Below are positions 8,250-17,048 of a DNA stretch of 64,000 nucleotides, one piece after another. The position numbers were made by a program, and so were the translations under genes. The stretch comes from Streptomyces sp. MH60 (GTDB taxonomy: Bacteria; Actinomycetota; Actinomycetes; Streptomycetales; Streptomycetaceae), in the NCBI RefSeq assembly GCF_002939385.1, contig NZ_MULI01000001.1, positions 62,001 through 126,000 on the forward strand, written 5' to 3'. Numbering within the stretch: the first letter of the stretch is position 1; each line of letters begins with the position of its first letter. The notes under the pieces were generated by a model. It was not told the origin of the DNA and did not search any database. It was given only the letters and a program-made list of their open reading frames with translations.

Positions 8250-11200
8250 TCAGTCCAGCGGTTCGATGCGGATGTCGCGGAACCGGACCTTGTTCCCGTG
8301 GTCCTGCAACCGGATCGCCCCGGCGGCCGGCGTCTCGGCCCGGCCGGCCGCGGTGGGCCCGTCGAGCACGATGTCGTCGTGGACCGTCCTGCCGTTCCAC
8401 ACCACCGTCACGCGCGCGTCGGCGGTCTTGGCGCCGTTCTCGTCGAAGCGGGCGGCACGGAAGACGATGTCGTACGTCTGCCAGGTCTCCGGGGCCGTCG
8501 CCGCGTTGGTGTCGGGTGCCTTCTTCAAGTAGATCGCCCCGGCCTCGTTGGTGTCCGGGGTGGTGTCGCCGTAGGAGTCGAGGATCTGCAGCTCGTAGCG
8601 GTCCTGGAGGTAGATGCCGCTGTTGCCGCGGTCCTGGCCGGTCACGTCGTCCGGCAGCAGGGGCACGCGGAACTCCACGTGCAGCTTGAAGTCCTGGTAG
8701 GCGTCCTTGGTGCGGATGTCGCCGCAGCACACCTCCATCGACCGCTCCTCGGCCAGCGGCCAGGCGACCTTCCTCCCGTCCGTGTGCTGCCACTGTTCCT
8801 GGGAGGCGGCGGTGCCGTCGAACAGGGCGACCTGGGCGCCGTGCGGGCGCACGGTGATCAGGTCGAGGTTGACGTGGCCGGTGTCGCCGGGGTCGTAGCG
8901 GTAGGAGAGCGTGTTGTGTCCGGCGCGCAGCCGCAGCGGCTCGGTCCGGGTGGACCAGGTGTCCCAGTCCCCGGTCGAGGGGAGCTGCGTCTGGCGGACC
9001 TTCGTCCCGTTGGCGTACAGGGAGAGCGACTTGGTGCCCTCGAAGGGGTTCGGGCCGTTGGAGTAGCGCAGGCCCACGTCGTAGGTGCCCGGCTTCGGGA
9101 CGGTCACGTCGAACGTCGTGGTGACCTTGCCCTCGGTGGCGTAGCGGTCGACGAAGCCGCTGCCGGAGTAGCCGGCGTGGTCGGTGTTGATGCCCGCCTT
9201 CCCCGTCAGAAGCGCCTCCTCGGCCTCGTACAGGGTGGCCGCCGGCGGCTGCTTGCCGGGCATCTCGTTGAGGGTGTACCAGGCCTCGGTGCTCCACAGC
9301 GTCTCACCGGAGGCCGAGGTGAACGGGCGCGGGGAGCGCACGTGCACGACGCGGTCCGGCTTCAGGCCGTCCAGCCGCAGCCGCACGGTGCGGCCGTCGT
9401 CCGAGAGCGTCGCGGACCGCACGGCCAGCTCCTCCTCGGCGATCTTCGGGCCGCCGTAGTCGCCGGTCGGCGTGTAGCGCCACTGCTCGGCCTCGTAGCG
9501 GGAGGCCAGCTCCGCGGCCGTCTCCTGCGACACCGGCTGGGTGTACGTGAGGTCGAAGCCGCCCGGCACGGCCCGCATCTTCTGGACGTCGAAGGTGTTG
9601 CCGCCGTTGGGCGTCAGCTTCTGGAGGCCGAACTTGAGCTTGCCCTCCTGCCCCCAGTTGCCGTCGGCGCCCAGGCCGCCGGTGTAGATCGCGCCGTCGG
9701 GGCCCATGGAGACCCGGTTGACGCCCGCCTCCAGGCCCTGCGTGTAGCGGAAGACGGCGCCCTGGTACTGGCCCTTCACCTTCTCCAGGTAGGCGCGCTG
9801 GAGGCCGCCGTAGGTGACGTCGCCGATCAGCATCTGGCCCGCGAACCTGCCCTTGGTGAGGTACAGCGGGGTGGAGGGCGAGTTGCCGATCTCGTTCTGC
9901 GGCAGCCACAGCACCGGCTCGGTGACGGGGGAGTCCTCGAAGGGTCCCGCGGGCTCGGTGTAGTGGTTGAAGAAGCGGTCCTGCTTGATCTGGACGAGCT
10001 TCGAGGCGGGCAGCCAGCCGCCCTGGTTGTCGGTGGCGAACAGGTCGCCGCCCGGCCCCCAGCCGATGCCGTTGGGCGTGCGCAGCCCGCCCGCGATCGG
10101 GCTGATCTTCCCCGTCTTCTTGCTGATCTTGTACGTCGTCCCGCGGTTGGGGGCCGGCTGCGGGGTGGTGGTCGCGCCGCCGAGGTCGATGGCGACGGAG
10201 AGGTTCACGTAGAAGTAGCCGTCGCGGTAGAGCAGGCCGAACGCGAACTCGTGGAAGTTGCCGCCGTAGGGCCAGGTGGCGACCGTACGGTACTCGTCGG
10301 TCACGTCGTCGCGGTCGCGGTCGACGAGCCGGGTCAGCTCGTGCTTCTGCGAGACGTAGAGCGAACCGTCCACGTACTTGATGCCCATCGGCTCGCGCAG
10401 CCCGCTCGCCACCTTCTCGACGGTCACCTTGTCGCGGCTGGTCTCACCGGTGACGTTGTCCAGGAGGTACACCTCTCCGGCAACGTTGTCGGTGCCGCCC
10501 CAGGTGCTGATCGCCAGGCGCCCGTCGGGCAGCCAGTCCATGCCGGTGACCTGCGGTTCGAAGCCGTCGGGGCGCAGGTCGATGAGGTCGAGGTCGGGAC
10601 GTACGGAGGTGAGCGGCAGACCGTCGCCGGGGGTGTCGCGCCCGGCCTCGCACTCCTTGCGGCCCGGCGCCGTCACCCGGACGACCCCGGCGTCGGTGCT
10701 GAGCGCCTCGGTGGGGACGACGGTGAACTCGCTCTCGCCCGGCGGCATCCAGGACAGTTGCAGTTGCTGGCCGCCGCCGCGGTCGAAGTGGTCGATGCGC
10801 AGCGGGTGCGTTCCCGCGGTGAGGTCGACCGTGCCGTCCTTGGGCTCCGCGCCGTGCAGTCCGTCGTGGTCGATCACCGTGGCGTCGTCCAGGGTCAGCC
10901 GGGAGCCGTCGTCGCTGACGAGCCGGAACACATAGGTGCCGTCACGAGGGGCGACCAGGTAACCGGACGCCTGGGAGACGAAGTTGTCGGCGATGCCGCC
11001 GAAGTCGGCGGTGCTCGACCAGTCGACCGTCGGCATCAGCTTGTCGTGGTTGGGGGTCTGGCCCGGCTTGAGGGTGCACAGCTCGTTGAGGGGTGTCTGG
11101 ACGTCGAACACGCGCAGGGTGACGCCGGGTTCCTGCGGCGGGATGTCGGCGGGCGCCGCCGAGGACGCCGGGGCGGCCCAGGCACCGCCGAGCGCGACGG

Positions 11201-11258
11201 CCGACGTCAGCAGGAGGATGAGGTGTCTTCGGGCACGCGAGAACAGCCGTGGGTGCAT
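8250..11258 (-). CDS. Secreted multidomain PA14 / sugar-dehydrogenase-like propeller / CBM / DUF1080 protein
   Basis: A 1002-aa exported protein. The signal peptide (RRHLILLLTSAVALGGAWA) ends near residue 36. Residues about 75-165 form a PA14-like module with SQASGYLVAPRDGTYVFRLVSDDGSRL. Residues about 215-540 form a six-bladed propeller of the soluble PQQ-glucose/sorbosone dehydrogenase type, including TPNGIGWGPGGDLFATDNQGGW. Residues about 675-805 look like a CBM6/35-type module (YEAEEALLTG...GTYDVGLRYSNG). Residues about 812-1002 are DUF1080 (3-keto-disaccharide hydrolase) with GNSGIYLQDRYELQILDSYGD. The parts imply binding and oxidation or hydrolysis of an extracellular carbohydrate; the exact substrate is unknown. 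The start at 11258 gives the only sensible signal peptide. Confidence 0.85.
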   Translation of the reverse strand: MHPRLFSRARRHLILLLTSAVALGGAWAAPASSAAPADIPPQEPGVTLRVFDVQTPLNELCTLKPGQTPNHDKLMPTVDWSSTADFGGIADNFVSQASGYLVAPRDGTYVFRLVSDDGSRLTLDDATVIDHDGLHGAEPKDGTVDLTAGTHPLRIDHFDRGGGQQLQLSWMPPGESEFTVVPTEALSTDAGVVRVTAPGRKECEAGRDTPGDGLPLTSVRPDLDLIDLRPDGFEPQVTGMDWLPDGRLAISTWGGTDNVAGEVYLLDNVTGETSRDKVTVEKVASGLREPMGIKYVDGSLYVSQKHELTRLVDRDRDDVTDEYRTVATWPYGGNFHEFAFGLLYRDGYFYVNLSVAIDLGGATTTPQPAPNRGTTYKISKKTGKISPIAGGLRTPNGIGWGPGGDLFATDNQGGWLPASKLVQIKQDRFFNHYTEPAGPFEDSPVTEPVLWLPQNEIGNSPSTPLYLTKGRFAGQMLIGDVTYGGLQRAYLEKVKGQYQGAVFRYTQGLEAGVNRVSMGPDGAIYTGGLGADGNWGQEGKLKFGLQKLTPNGGNTFDVQKMRAVPGGFDLTYTQPVSQETAAELASRYEAEQWRYTPTGDYGGPKIAEEELAVRSATLSDDGRTVRLRLDGLKPDRVVHVRSPRPFTSASGETLWSTEAWYTLNEMPGKQPPAATLYEAEEALLTGKAGINTDHAGYSGSGFVDRYATEGKVTTTFDVTVPKPGTYDVGLRYSNGPNPFEGTKSLSLYANGTKVRQTQLPSTGDWDTWSTRTEPLRLRAGHNTLSYRYDPGDTGHVNLDLITVRPHGAQVALFDGTAASQEQWQHTDGRKVAWPLAEERSMEVCCGDIRTKDAYQDFKLHVEFRVPLLPDDVTGQDRGNSGIYLQDRYELQILDSYGDTTPDTNEAGAIYLKKAPDTNAATAPETWQTYDIVFRAARFDENGAKTADARVTVVWNGRTVHDDIVLDGPTAAGRAETPAAGAIRLQDHGNKVRFRDIRIEPLD

Positions 11259-11457
11259 TGGTCCTCCGGGAGATGGGGACCGGACCGTGCCGGATATCGC
11301 TCCGGTCTTGTGCGGTAGGACGGACGTTCCGCCGCCAAGGTAGGAGACTTCCGCTTGACATGTCCATACTTTGTCATCGGTGTGTTCAAAGTTCTCGGCG
11401 TCGACTCGGCCTCAAGTCCCGTTCCCCGGCGCCGTGATCGGCCCGCCCGCCCGGCGG

Positions 11458-12817
11458 TCAGCGGCCCCTGCGCACCCGGGCGGCCGCGCGCGCCTCCGCG
11501 GCCTTGCGTGCCTCGACGGCCTTGCGGGAGCCCTTGGCGGCGCGGCCCGGCCGGGTGCCCATCCCGCGGAAGGGGGCGTTGCCGCTCTCCTGCGCCGGAC
11601 CGGTCGGCGGCCGGCTCGCCCCGGCGCAGGCCGCCGTCCTCTCCCTGCCCGCGCTTCGCGCCGGTGAGGGCCGTCAGCTTCTGCTCGCCCGAGCGCACCG
11701 GGGTCACCGTCGGCCGGATCCCGGCCTCGGACATCATCCGGTTCACCTCGCGCCGCTGGTCGGGGGTGACGAGCGTGACCACGCTCCCCGCCCGTCCGGC
11801 CCGCGCCGTACGCCCGCCGCGGTGCAGGTAGTCCTTGGCGTCGGCCGGCGGATCGACGTTGACGACGAGGTCGAGCGCGTCGACGTGGATGCCCCGCGCC
11901 GCGACGTTGGTGGCCACCAGCACGGTGACCTCGCCCGCCACGAACCGGGCGAGGGTGTGCGTGCGCTGCGGCTGCGACTTCCCGCTGTGCAGGGCGGCGG
12001 CGGGCACACCGGCGGCCCGCAGGTGCCGGGTGAACCGGTCGACCCCGGCCTTGGTGTCCAGGAACATCAGCACCCGGCCGTCGCGGGCCGCGATCTCGGT
12101 GGCGGTCGCGTACTTGTCGGCGGGGTGGATGGTCAGCACGTGGTGCTCCATCGTGCTCACCGAGGCCGACGCCGGGTCGACCGAGACGGGAACGGGGTCG
12201 TGGAGGTGGTCCCGCACCAGCTGGTCGACGTCGCCGTCGAGGGTGGCCGAGAACAGCAGCCGCTGCCCGTCGGAGGGCACCTGCTCCAGGATGCCGGAGA
12301 CCTGCGGCAGGAACCCCATGTCGCACATCTGGTCCGCCTCGTCCAGCACCGTGATCCGCACCTGGTTCAGATGGCAGTCCCGGCGGGAGACCAGGTCGGC
12401 CAGGCGGCCCGGCGTGGCGACGACCACTTCGGCCCCGTCGCGCAGCGCCTGGATCTGCCGGTTGATCGACAGTCCGCCGACGACCGTGGTCAGGCGGACG
12501 TCCAGCGCCCGTGCGTACGGCGCCAGCGCCTCGCTCACCTGCTGGGCCAGTTCCCGGGTCGACACCAGGACGAGGGCCAGCGGCCGCTTCGACTCCGCGC
12601 GGCGGCCCGCGGTCCTGGCGAGCAGGGCGAGCCCGAAGGCCAGCGTCTTGCCGGAGCCGGTCCGCGCCCGGCCCAGGACGTCGCGGCCGGCCAGCGCGTC
12701 GGGCAGGGTCGCCGCCTGGATCGGGAACGGCTCGGCCACCCCGAGGGCGGACATCGTCTCCACCAGTACCGGCGGCAGTCCGAGGCCGTCGAAGGATGCG
12801 GTCGGCTTCGCGTTCAT
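11458..12817 (-). pseudogene. DEAD-box RNA helicase with apparent +1 frameshift near the 3' end
   Basis: The first about 400 residues are a full DEAD-box helicase core: Q motif (FPIQAATLPDALAG), motif I ARTGSGKT, Ia STRELAQQ, TPGRL, motif II LDEAD, motif III FSAT, and motif VI HRGGRTARAG. After LTGAKRGQGEDGG the frame becomes unlike the family and would run without a stop to 11207, inside the next gene. The expected basic C-terminus, NAPFRGMGTRPGRAAKGS followed by RKAVEARKAAEARAA and ending VRRGR, is found intact in another frame and stops at TGA 11460-11458. Removing one G from the G4 run at 11619-11622 joins the two. It is either a sequencing error, a real mutation or slippage; the helicase core is unaffected, so the gene may be functional. 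ATG at 12817. Confidence 0.75.
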
Positions 12818-12851
12818 GGGGGACCTCTCTGATCAGGCGCCCGGAACGCGA

Positions 12852-12881
12852 CCGGGTCCGTACCCCTCGGTACGGACCCGG
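12852..12881 (-). terminator. Strong stem-loop between hydrolase and helicase genes
   Basis: Perfect 13-bp stem CCGGGTCCGTACC / GGTACGGACCCGG with a CCTC loop, between the hydrolase stop (12948) and the helicase ATG (12817). It may terminate the hydrolase transcript or be a structured 5' leader of the helicase mRNA. Confidence 0.6.
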
Positions 12882-12947
12882 GCGCCTCAAAGCGTGCCGC
12901 CATTTTACCAGCGGGGCCGCCCGCGCCCCGCGGCCGACCGTGCGGGC

Positions 12948-13907
12948 CTACTTGGACTCGACCCGCCCGAGCGGGTCCGGCCCGGCCGCCAGCCCGTCCC
13001 GGGCCTGCTGCCAGGAGGTGTCCCCGGGATACAGCTCGGAGCGCAGATAGGCCCAGGTGAGCCGCTGCACGACGGCCACCCGCGCGGGGTCCTCGTCGGT
13101 GGTCTCCGCGACGTCGTATCCGGCCACCCCGCCGAGCCCGTGCTCCGCGCCGAACAGGGTCAGCAGGGACTTGGGGCCGGGGGAGAGGGTGTACGGGTCG
13201 GCATGCCACTCGGGTCCGGACACCGTCAGGTGGGCGGAGTCGTCCTTGTCGCCGGCGACGACGAGCGCGGGCGTGGTCATGCGGGAGAAGTCCGTGGTCA
13301 GGAAGAAGGGCATGTGCTCGGCGGCGGACTCGCTGAGGGCGTCGCCGCCCCGGCCGGGGGCCGCGAGCAGCACGCCGGCCTTGACGCGGGGCTCGGCCAG
13401 GTCCACCTCCGTGCCGTCGTCCGGATCGGTGAGCCGGGCGCCGAGCAGCAGGCTCGCGGTGTGTCCGCCCATCGAGTGCCCGGCGACCGCGACCCTGCTC
13501 CGGTCCAGTCGGCCGGAGAGCTGCGGGACGGCCTCCTCCAGGACGTCGAGCCCGTCGAGGACGCGCGTCATGTCCTCGGCGCGCGACCGCCAGAACAGGG
13601 GCGCCCCGGGGGTCCCGGGGTCCAGCGCCAGTGTCCGCGAGCTGAGATGGGTCGGCTGGATCACGACGAAGCCGTGTGCGGCCCAGTAGTGGGCGAGCGG
13701 GGCGTAGCCGTTCAGGGAGGAGAGGTGGTTCGAGTAGCCCTGGCCGTGCGAGAGCAGGAGGACCGGCAGGCCGGTGCCGGTCACCGGCGCGGAGACCCGC
13801 ACCTGGAGGTCCACCGGCCGCCCCGGGGCCGGCAGCACCACCGGGGCGACGGAGAGGACGGGAGCGGGCGGGGAGACGAAGTCGGTCGGGTGGGTCTGTG
13901 CGCTCAT
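12948..13907 (-). CDS. Alpha/beta hydrolase, PAF-acetylhydrolase/chlorophyllase-like (paralogue 1)
   Basis: A 319-aa alpha/beta hydrolase. The nucleophile elbow is AVAGHSMGGHTAS; the oxyanion HG is in LLLSHGQGYSNHL; the catalytic acid is likely in VVAGDKDDS and the His in LFGAEHGLGGV. No signal peptide is seen, so it is probably cytoplasmic. It is clearly paralogous to the hydrolase at 48241-49185: both share HYWAAHGFVVIQPTHL-type sequence, SLLTLFGAEH, and a C-terminus of the form DPLGRVESK. The promoter region holds two tandem 15-bp palindromes (13985-14024) but no adjacent regulator. The substrate is unknown; an ester is likely. Confidence 0.88.
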   Translation of the reverse strand: MSAQTHPTDFVSPPAPVLSVAPVVLPAPGRPVDLQVRVSAPVTGTGLPVLLLSHGQGYSNHLSSLNGYAPLAHYWAAHGFVVIQPTHLSSRTLALDPGTPGAPLFWRSRAEDMTRVLDGLDVLEEAVPQLSGRLDRSRVAVAGHSMGGHTASLLLGARLTDPDDGTEVDLAEPRVKAGVLLAAPGRGGDALSESAAEHMPFFLTTDFSRMTTPALVVAGDKDDSAHLTVSGPEWHADPYTLSPGPKSLLTLFGAEHGLGGVAGYDVAETTDEDPARVAVVQRLTWAYLRSELYPGDTSWQQARDGLAAGPDPLGRVESK

Positions 13908-13984
13908 GATGCGTGGGTCCGTTCGATGAATCGACGGCGGGGACGGCGAGGCCGTCCAGGAGTGGGCGCGTCGGCGTGAGAAAG

Positions 13985-14024
13985 CGGGACGCTGTCCCGG
14001 TTAAATATACGGAACGCTGTCCCG
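13985..14024. promoter_or_regulatory. Two tandem 15-bp palindromic operators
   Basis: CGGGACGCTGTCCCG (13985-13999, perfect) and CGGAACGCTGTCCCG (14010-14024, one mismatch) lie in the same orientation with centres 25 bp apart, separated by an AT-rich GTTAAATATA. They sit about 80-115 bp upstream of the hydrolase ATG, overlapping a likely promoter. The form is typical of TetR-family operators; no tetR gene is adjacent. Confidence 0.7.
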
Positions 14025-14029
14025 TTTAG

Positions 14030-14464
14030 TCAACGTGCCTGCTCCTGGGCCGGTGGTGAGCCGCGACGCGCCGCCCGGACACGGCGGTGGCTCCACCCGA
14101 GCAGGGCGAACAGCACGAAGCCGGAGATGATCAGGCTCGCCCCGGTGGCCCATCCCGAGTACGGCAGCTCGGGCACGAGGCCCCAGGCCACGCCGGCGGC
14201 GAGGAGGAACAGCCCCACGAGCACGGACCCGGCGATGCGCCATCGGGAGGAGACGCTCTCCTCGGCGGCACGCATCGCCCGGGTGCGGACCGGGGCGACG
14301 AAGCGGTCCAGCGCCGGAACGGCGCGCGCCAGCAGCACCACCCCGGCGAAGACGAGCAGCAGGCCAGGGCCGGGCAGCACCAGCAGCGCGACACCGACCA
14401 GCAGCAGGACGGCGCCGAGGGCACCCACGGCGGTCCGCCGGATCGACTCGACACCCCGCGCCAT
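14030..14464 (-). CDS. Small membrane protein, PGPGW-like (DUF/TMEM)
   Basis: A 144-aa integral membrane protein with two hydrophobic halves. The first contains AVLLLVGVALLVLPGPGLLLVFAG, where LPGPG is the hallmark of the PGPGW transmembrane family; the second has two more helices (SVLVGLFLLAAGVAWGLVP and GASLIISGFVLFALLGW). The family has no established function. The ATG at 14464 (MARGVES) precedes a typical N-terminal amphipathic segment; the frame upstream is low-complexity and not believed. A basic tail RRVRAARRGS ends the protein. Confidence 0.75.
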   Translation of the reverse strand: MARGVESIRRTAVGALGAVLLLVGVALLVLPGPGLLLVFAGVVLLARAVPALDRFVAPVRTRAMRAAEESVSSRWRIAGSVLVGLFLLAAGVAWGLVPELPYSGWATGASLIISGFVLFALLGWSHRRVRAARRGSPPAQEQAR

Positions 14465-14820
14465 GGCGCCCCACTCTCCTGCGGTCGGCAAGGAATCCGG
14501 TTCCGTCGGCCTGCCCCACCCTAGGCGGGGACCGCGGCGCGGGCGATTCCGACGGGCTCGGCCGGCGTGCTCGGAGGCGTCCGGACCCGGCGGCACCGGG
14601 GCCGGGCAGCCGCGGGCGAAGGGCGCGCGCCGGGGGGCGAGGCCCGACATGGGCCCATGTGCCCGGCGGGCCCGGCCGGAGACGGGTGCTGACCGGTCAC
14701 GTCCGCCAACGCCCGATGTGACAGGGGAAGTTGCGATTCGGCCCCATCGACGTGCGGGGGACTTCGCTGCTAGACCTGCACCACCCGTACCACCTGCACC
14801 CGCCTTCCAAGGAGGAGCAT
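14465..14820. other. Intergenic region, nothing recognised
   Basis: About 356 bp between two divergent genes. It must contain both promoters, but I see no convincing palindrome, riboswitch or small gene. Confidence 0.4.
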
Positions 14821-16686
14821 GTGAGACCACGTCGCGCGGTCGCCCGGACCGCATCGGCACTCGTCGCCGCCCTCGCCCTGACCGTCGGCCTGGGCGGCAC
14901 CGCCGTCGCGGCGCACGAGGCGGAGACCGGTCCGGCCGCCGCCGGGACCGGCCCCGTCACGCACGAGGAGAACGACCGGGTCCCGGAGGGCTCGGTCTGG
15001 ACCCAGCACTACTTCCCGTCCTCCGACCGCTCGGGCACCCGGCTCCACGCCGACGTCCTGCTGCCCGAAGGGCTGAAGCGGAAGGAGAAGGTGCCGGTCA
15101 TCGTGTCGATCGGCCCGTACTTCGCCCACGCGGGCCAGACCGGCCCCGAGGGCTGGTCCCACACCGGCCCCTCCGCCCGCTTCCAGGACTTCATCGAGGG
15201 CACCGACCTGTTCGACCAGGGGTACGCCTTCGTCATGGTGGACCTGCGCGGCTTCGGCGGCTCCACCGGCTGTCTGGACTGGGGCGGACCCGGTGAACAG
15301 GCCGACGTCAGGGCCGCGATCGACTGGGCCGCGAAGCAGCCGTGGTCCACCGGCGCGGTCGGCATGTACGGCAAGTCGTACGACGCCGTCACGGGTCTCA
15401 TCGGCAACAACCTGGACCAGCGCGCGCTCAAGGCCGTGGTCGCCCAGGAACCCGTGTGGGACATGTACCAGTACATCTACTCCAACGGCGTGCCGCGCCC
15501 GAACGTGACGGGCACCGCCGACGCGTACAACTCCATCGCCTCGATGCCCCCGATGGCGGACGACGACCCCCGCTACCAGGCCGCCGCCCGCTACGAGGAG
15601 GGCCACCCGGAGTGCCTGACGGAGAACTCGGCCGGCTACCGGATATCCGACCAGGGGGACGAGCACTGGACCTCCCGTGACCTGGCGAGGATGGCCAGGG
15701 GCAGCGACACCCCGCTGTTCGTCACGCAGGGCTTCGTCGAGAACAACACCAAGCCCGAGGAGATGGAGGAGTACCTCGGCAACCACCGCGGCCCCGAGCG
15801 CGGCTGGCTCGGCCAGTGGGACCACGTGCGCGGCGGCGACCGCGTCGAGGACGGACGCCTGGCCATGGGCCGCGAGGGCTGGTACGACGAGACCCTCGCC
15901 TTCTACGACCAGTACCTGAAGGGCACCAGGCCGACGGTGCGTTACCCGGCCTACGCCGTCGAGGACTCCACCGGTGCCTGGCGGGCCCAGCGCACCTGGC
16001 CCGTCACCGAGCGGTCGGTGACCCTTCCGCTCGGCGGCGGCTCCTACCTGGACGACGGCGGCGCGTCCGCCCGCGCGGCGCTGACCGCGGCCGGCAGCCC
16101 GGCACCGAAGGCACCGCCGCAGCCGACCGGCAGGTGGGACATGGAGAACGCGCCCGCGACCGAGCGGCCGGCGCCGGCCGGGCTGGCCGCGGAACTGGCG
16201 AAGCGTCAGCGCGCCGGTGAGGTCGCCTCCAGCTTCTTCGTCTGGTCGAAGCCGCTGCGGAACGCCACGCGCGTCACCGGCACCCCGCAGGTGTCCCTGA
16301 CGGCCCGCGGCGAGGGCAACGTCATGCTCAAGCTGTACGACGTCGCCCCCGACGGCACCGCCGTCATGTTCGACGAGCAGGTCTCCCTGGTGAAGTCGGG
16401 CCGCCTGAGCGTCGACCTGAAGGCGACCGACTGGACGCTCGCCGCCGGGCACGTCCTGGCCGTGGAGATCGGCTCCATCCAGACCGGCTCCTGGCGGGAC
16501 ACCCCCTCCGGCGAGACCATCGAGGTCAGGGGAGCGAGGCTGCGGCTCGCGCTGGACGACCCGGCCGACGACATCGCCACCGCGGGCGACCGGTCGCCGT
16601 ACCTGGACACGTACCTGCGCCAGTACACGGTGACCCTGCCGGCGGGCCCGGGCACATACTCGGTGGTTCCGGGCGGCCGGTCGTGA
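14821..16686 (+). CDS. Secreted X-Pro dipeptidyl-peptidase/CocE (S15) family hydrolase
   Basis: A 621-aa exported serine hydrolase of the S15 type. GTG at 14821 follows AAGGAGGAGCAT; the signal peptide is RTASALVAALALTVGLGGTAVA. The catalytic domain shows an oxyanion-like region FVMVDLRGFGGSTGCLDWGG, the nucleophile in VGMYGKSYDAVTG (GxSY), and the catalytic His in LGQWDHVRGG. The C-terminal jelly-roll (from about residue 430, WSKPLRNATRVTGTPQVSLT) is the PepX_C domain. Family members are Xaa-Pro dipeptidyl-peptidases, cocaine esterases or acylases; in Streptomyces, secreted versions act on peptides. Which one applies here cannot be decided by eye. Confidence 0.9.
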   Translation: MRPRRAVARTASALVAALALTVGLGGTAVAAHEAETGPAAAGTGPVTHEENDRVPEGSVWTQHYFPSSDRSGTRLHADVLLPEGLKRKEKVPVIVSIGPYFAHAGQTGPEGWSHTGPSARFQDFIEGTDLFDQGYAFVMVDLRGFGGSTGCLDWGGPGEQADVRAAIDWAAKQPWSTGAVGMYGKSYDAVTGLIGNNLDQRALKAVVAQEPVWDMYQYIYSNGVPRPNVTGTADAYNSIASMPPMADDDPRYQAAARYEEGHPECLTENSAGYRISDQGDEHWTSRDLARMARGSDTPLFVTQGFVENNTKPEEMEEYLGNHRGPERGWLGQWDHVRGGDRVEDGRLAMGREGWYDETLAFYDQYLKGTRPTVRYPAYAVEDSTGAWRAQRTWPVTERSVTLPLGGGSYLDDGGASARAALTAAGSPAPKAPPQPTGRWDMENAPATERPAPAGLAAELAKRQRAGEVASSFFVWSKPLRNATRVTGTPQVSLTARGEGNVMLKLYDVAPDGTAVMFDEQVSLVKSGRLSVDLKATDWTLAAGHVLAVEIGSIQTGSWRDTPSGETIEVRGARLRLALDDPADDIATAGDRSPYLDTYLRQYTVTLPAGPGTYSVVPGGRS

Positions 16687-16724
16687 CAAGCTGTGCTCCT
16701 GTTGTCCGAGCCCAGGAGGTCGTC

Positions 16725-16964
16725 ATGACTGAAGAGTCTTCATCGCAAGCAGGTTCGGAACCGGCGGAGGACGAGCGTCCCGCCCTGACACCCGACGCCG
16801 ACGGTCAGTACGACCTGAAGGGCAAGTTCCGCCAGGCGCTGGAGCGCAAGCGCGGCAAACAGGCGGAGGCCGCGGCCCTCGCCGCGGGCGCCGACGTGGC
16901 GAAGATCCGGGGCACCCACGGCCCCGCCGCCAGTCAGCGTTCGTTCCGGCGCAAGAGCGGCTGA
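16725..16964 (+). CDS. DUF5302-like small protein
   Basis: A 79-aa, charged, soluble protein with no signal or membrane segment. An acidic N-terminus (MTEESSSQAGSEPAEDE) is followed by YDLKGKFRQALERKRGKQAE, a predicted helix, and ends HGPAASQRSFRRKSG. This layout and the FRRKSG end resemble the DUF5302 family of actinobacteria (from memory; not searched). The ATG at 16725 follows AGGAGGT with ideal spacing. Function unknown. It ends before a strong bidirectional terminator. Confidence 0.75.
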   Translation: MTEESSSQAGSEPAEDERPALTPDADGQYDLKGKFRQALERKRGKQAEAAALAAGADVAKIRGTHGPAASQRSFRRKSG

Positions 16965-16985
16965 GGCCGCCAACGACCGTCCCGC

Positions 16986-17021
16986 GCGGGGCCCGACCGT
17001 GGCAGCACGGTCGGGCCCCGC
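16986..17021. terminator. Bidirectional terminator between the DUF5302-like gene and cchA
   Basis: Perfect 15-bp stem GCGGGGCCCGACCGT / ACGGTCGGGCCCCGC with loop GGCAGC, lying between two convergent genes. Confidence 0.85.
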
Positions 17022-17048
17022 CCGTCGTGGAGGGCCGTTCGGGAGTGC

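Noticed and set aside
11341..11400. TTGACATGTCCATAC-like promoter between the helicase and the PA14 gene
   Set aside because: A partly palindromic TTGACATGTCC is visible, but no convincing -35/-10 pair with proper spacing toward the gene could be set; not called.
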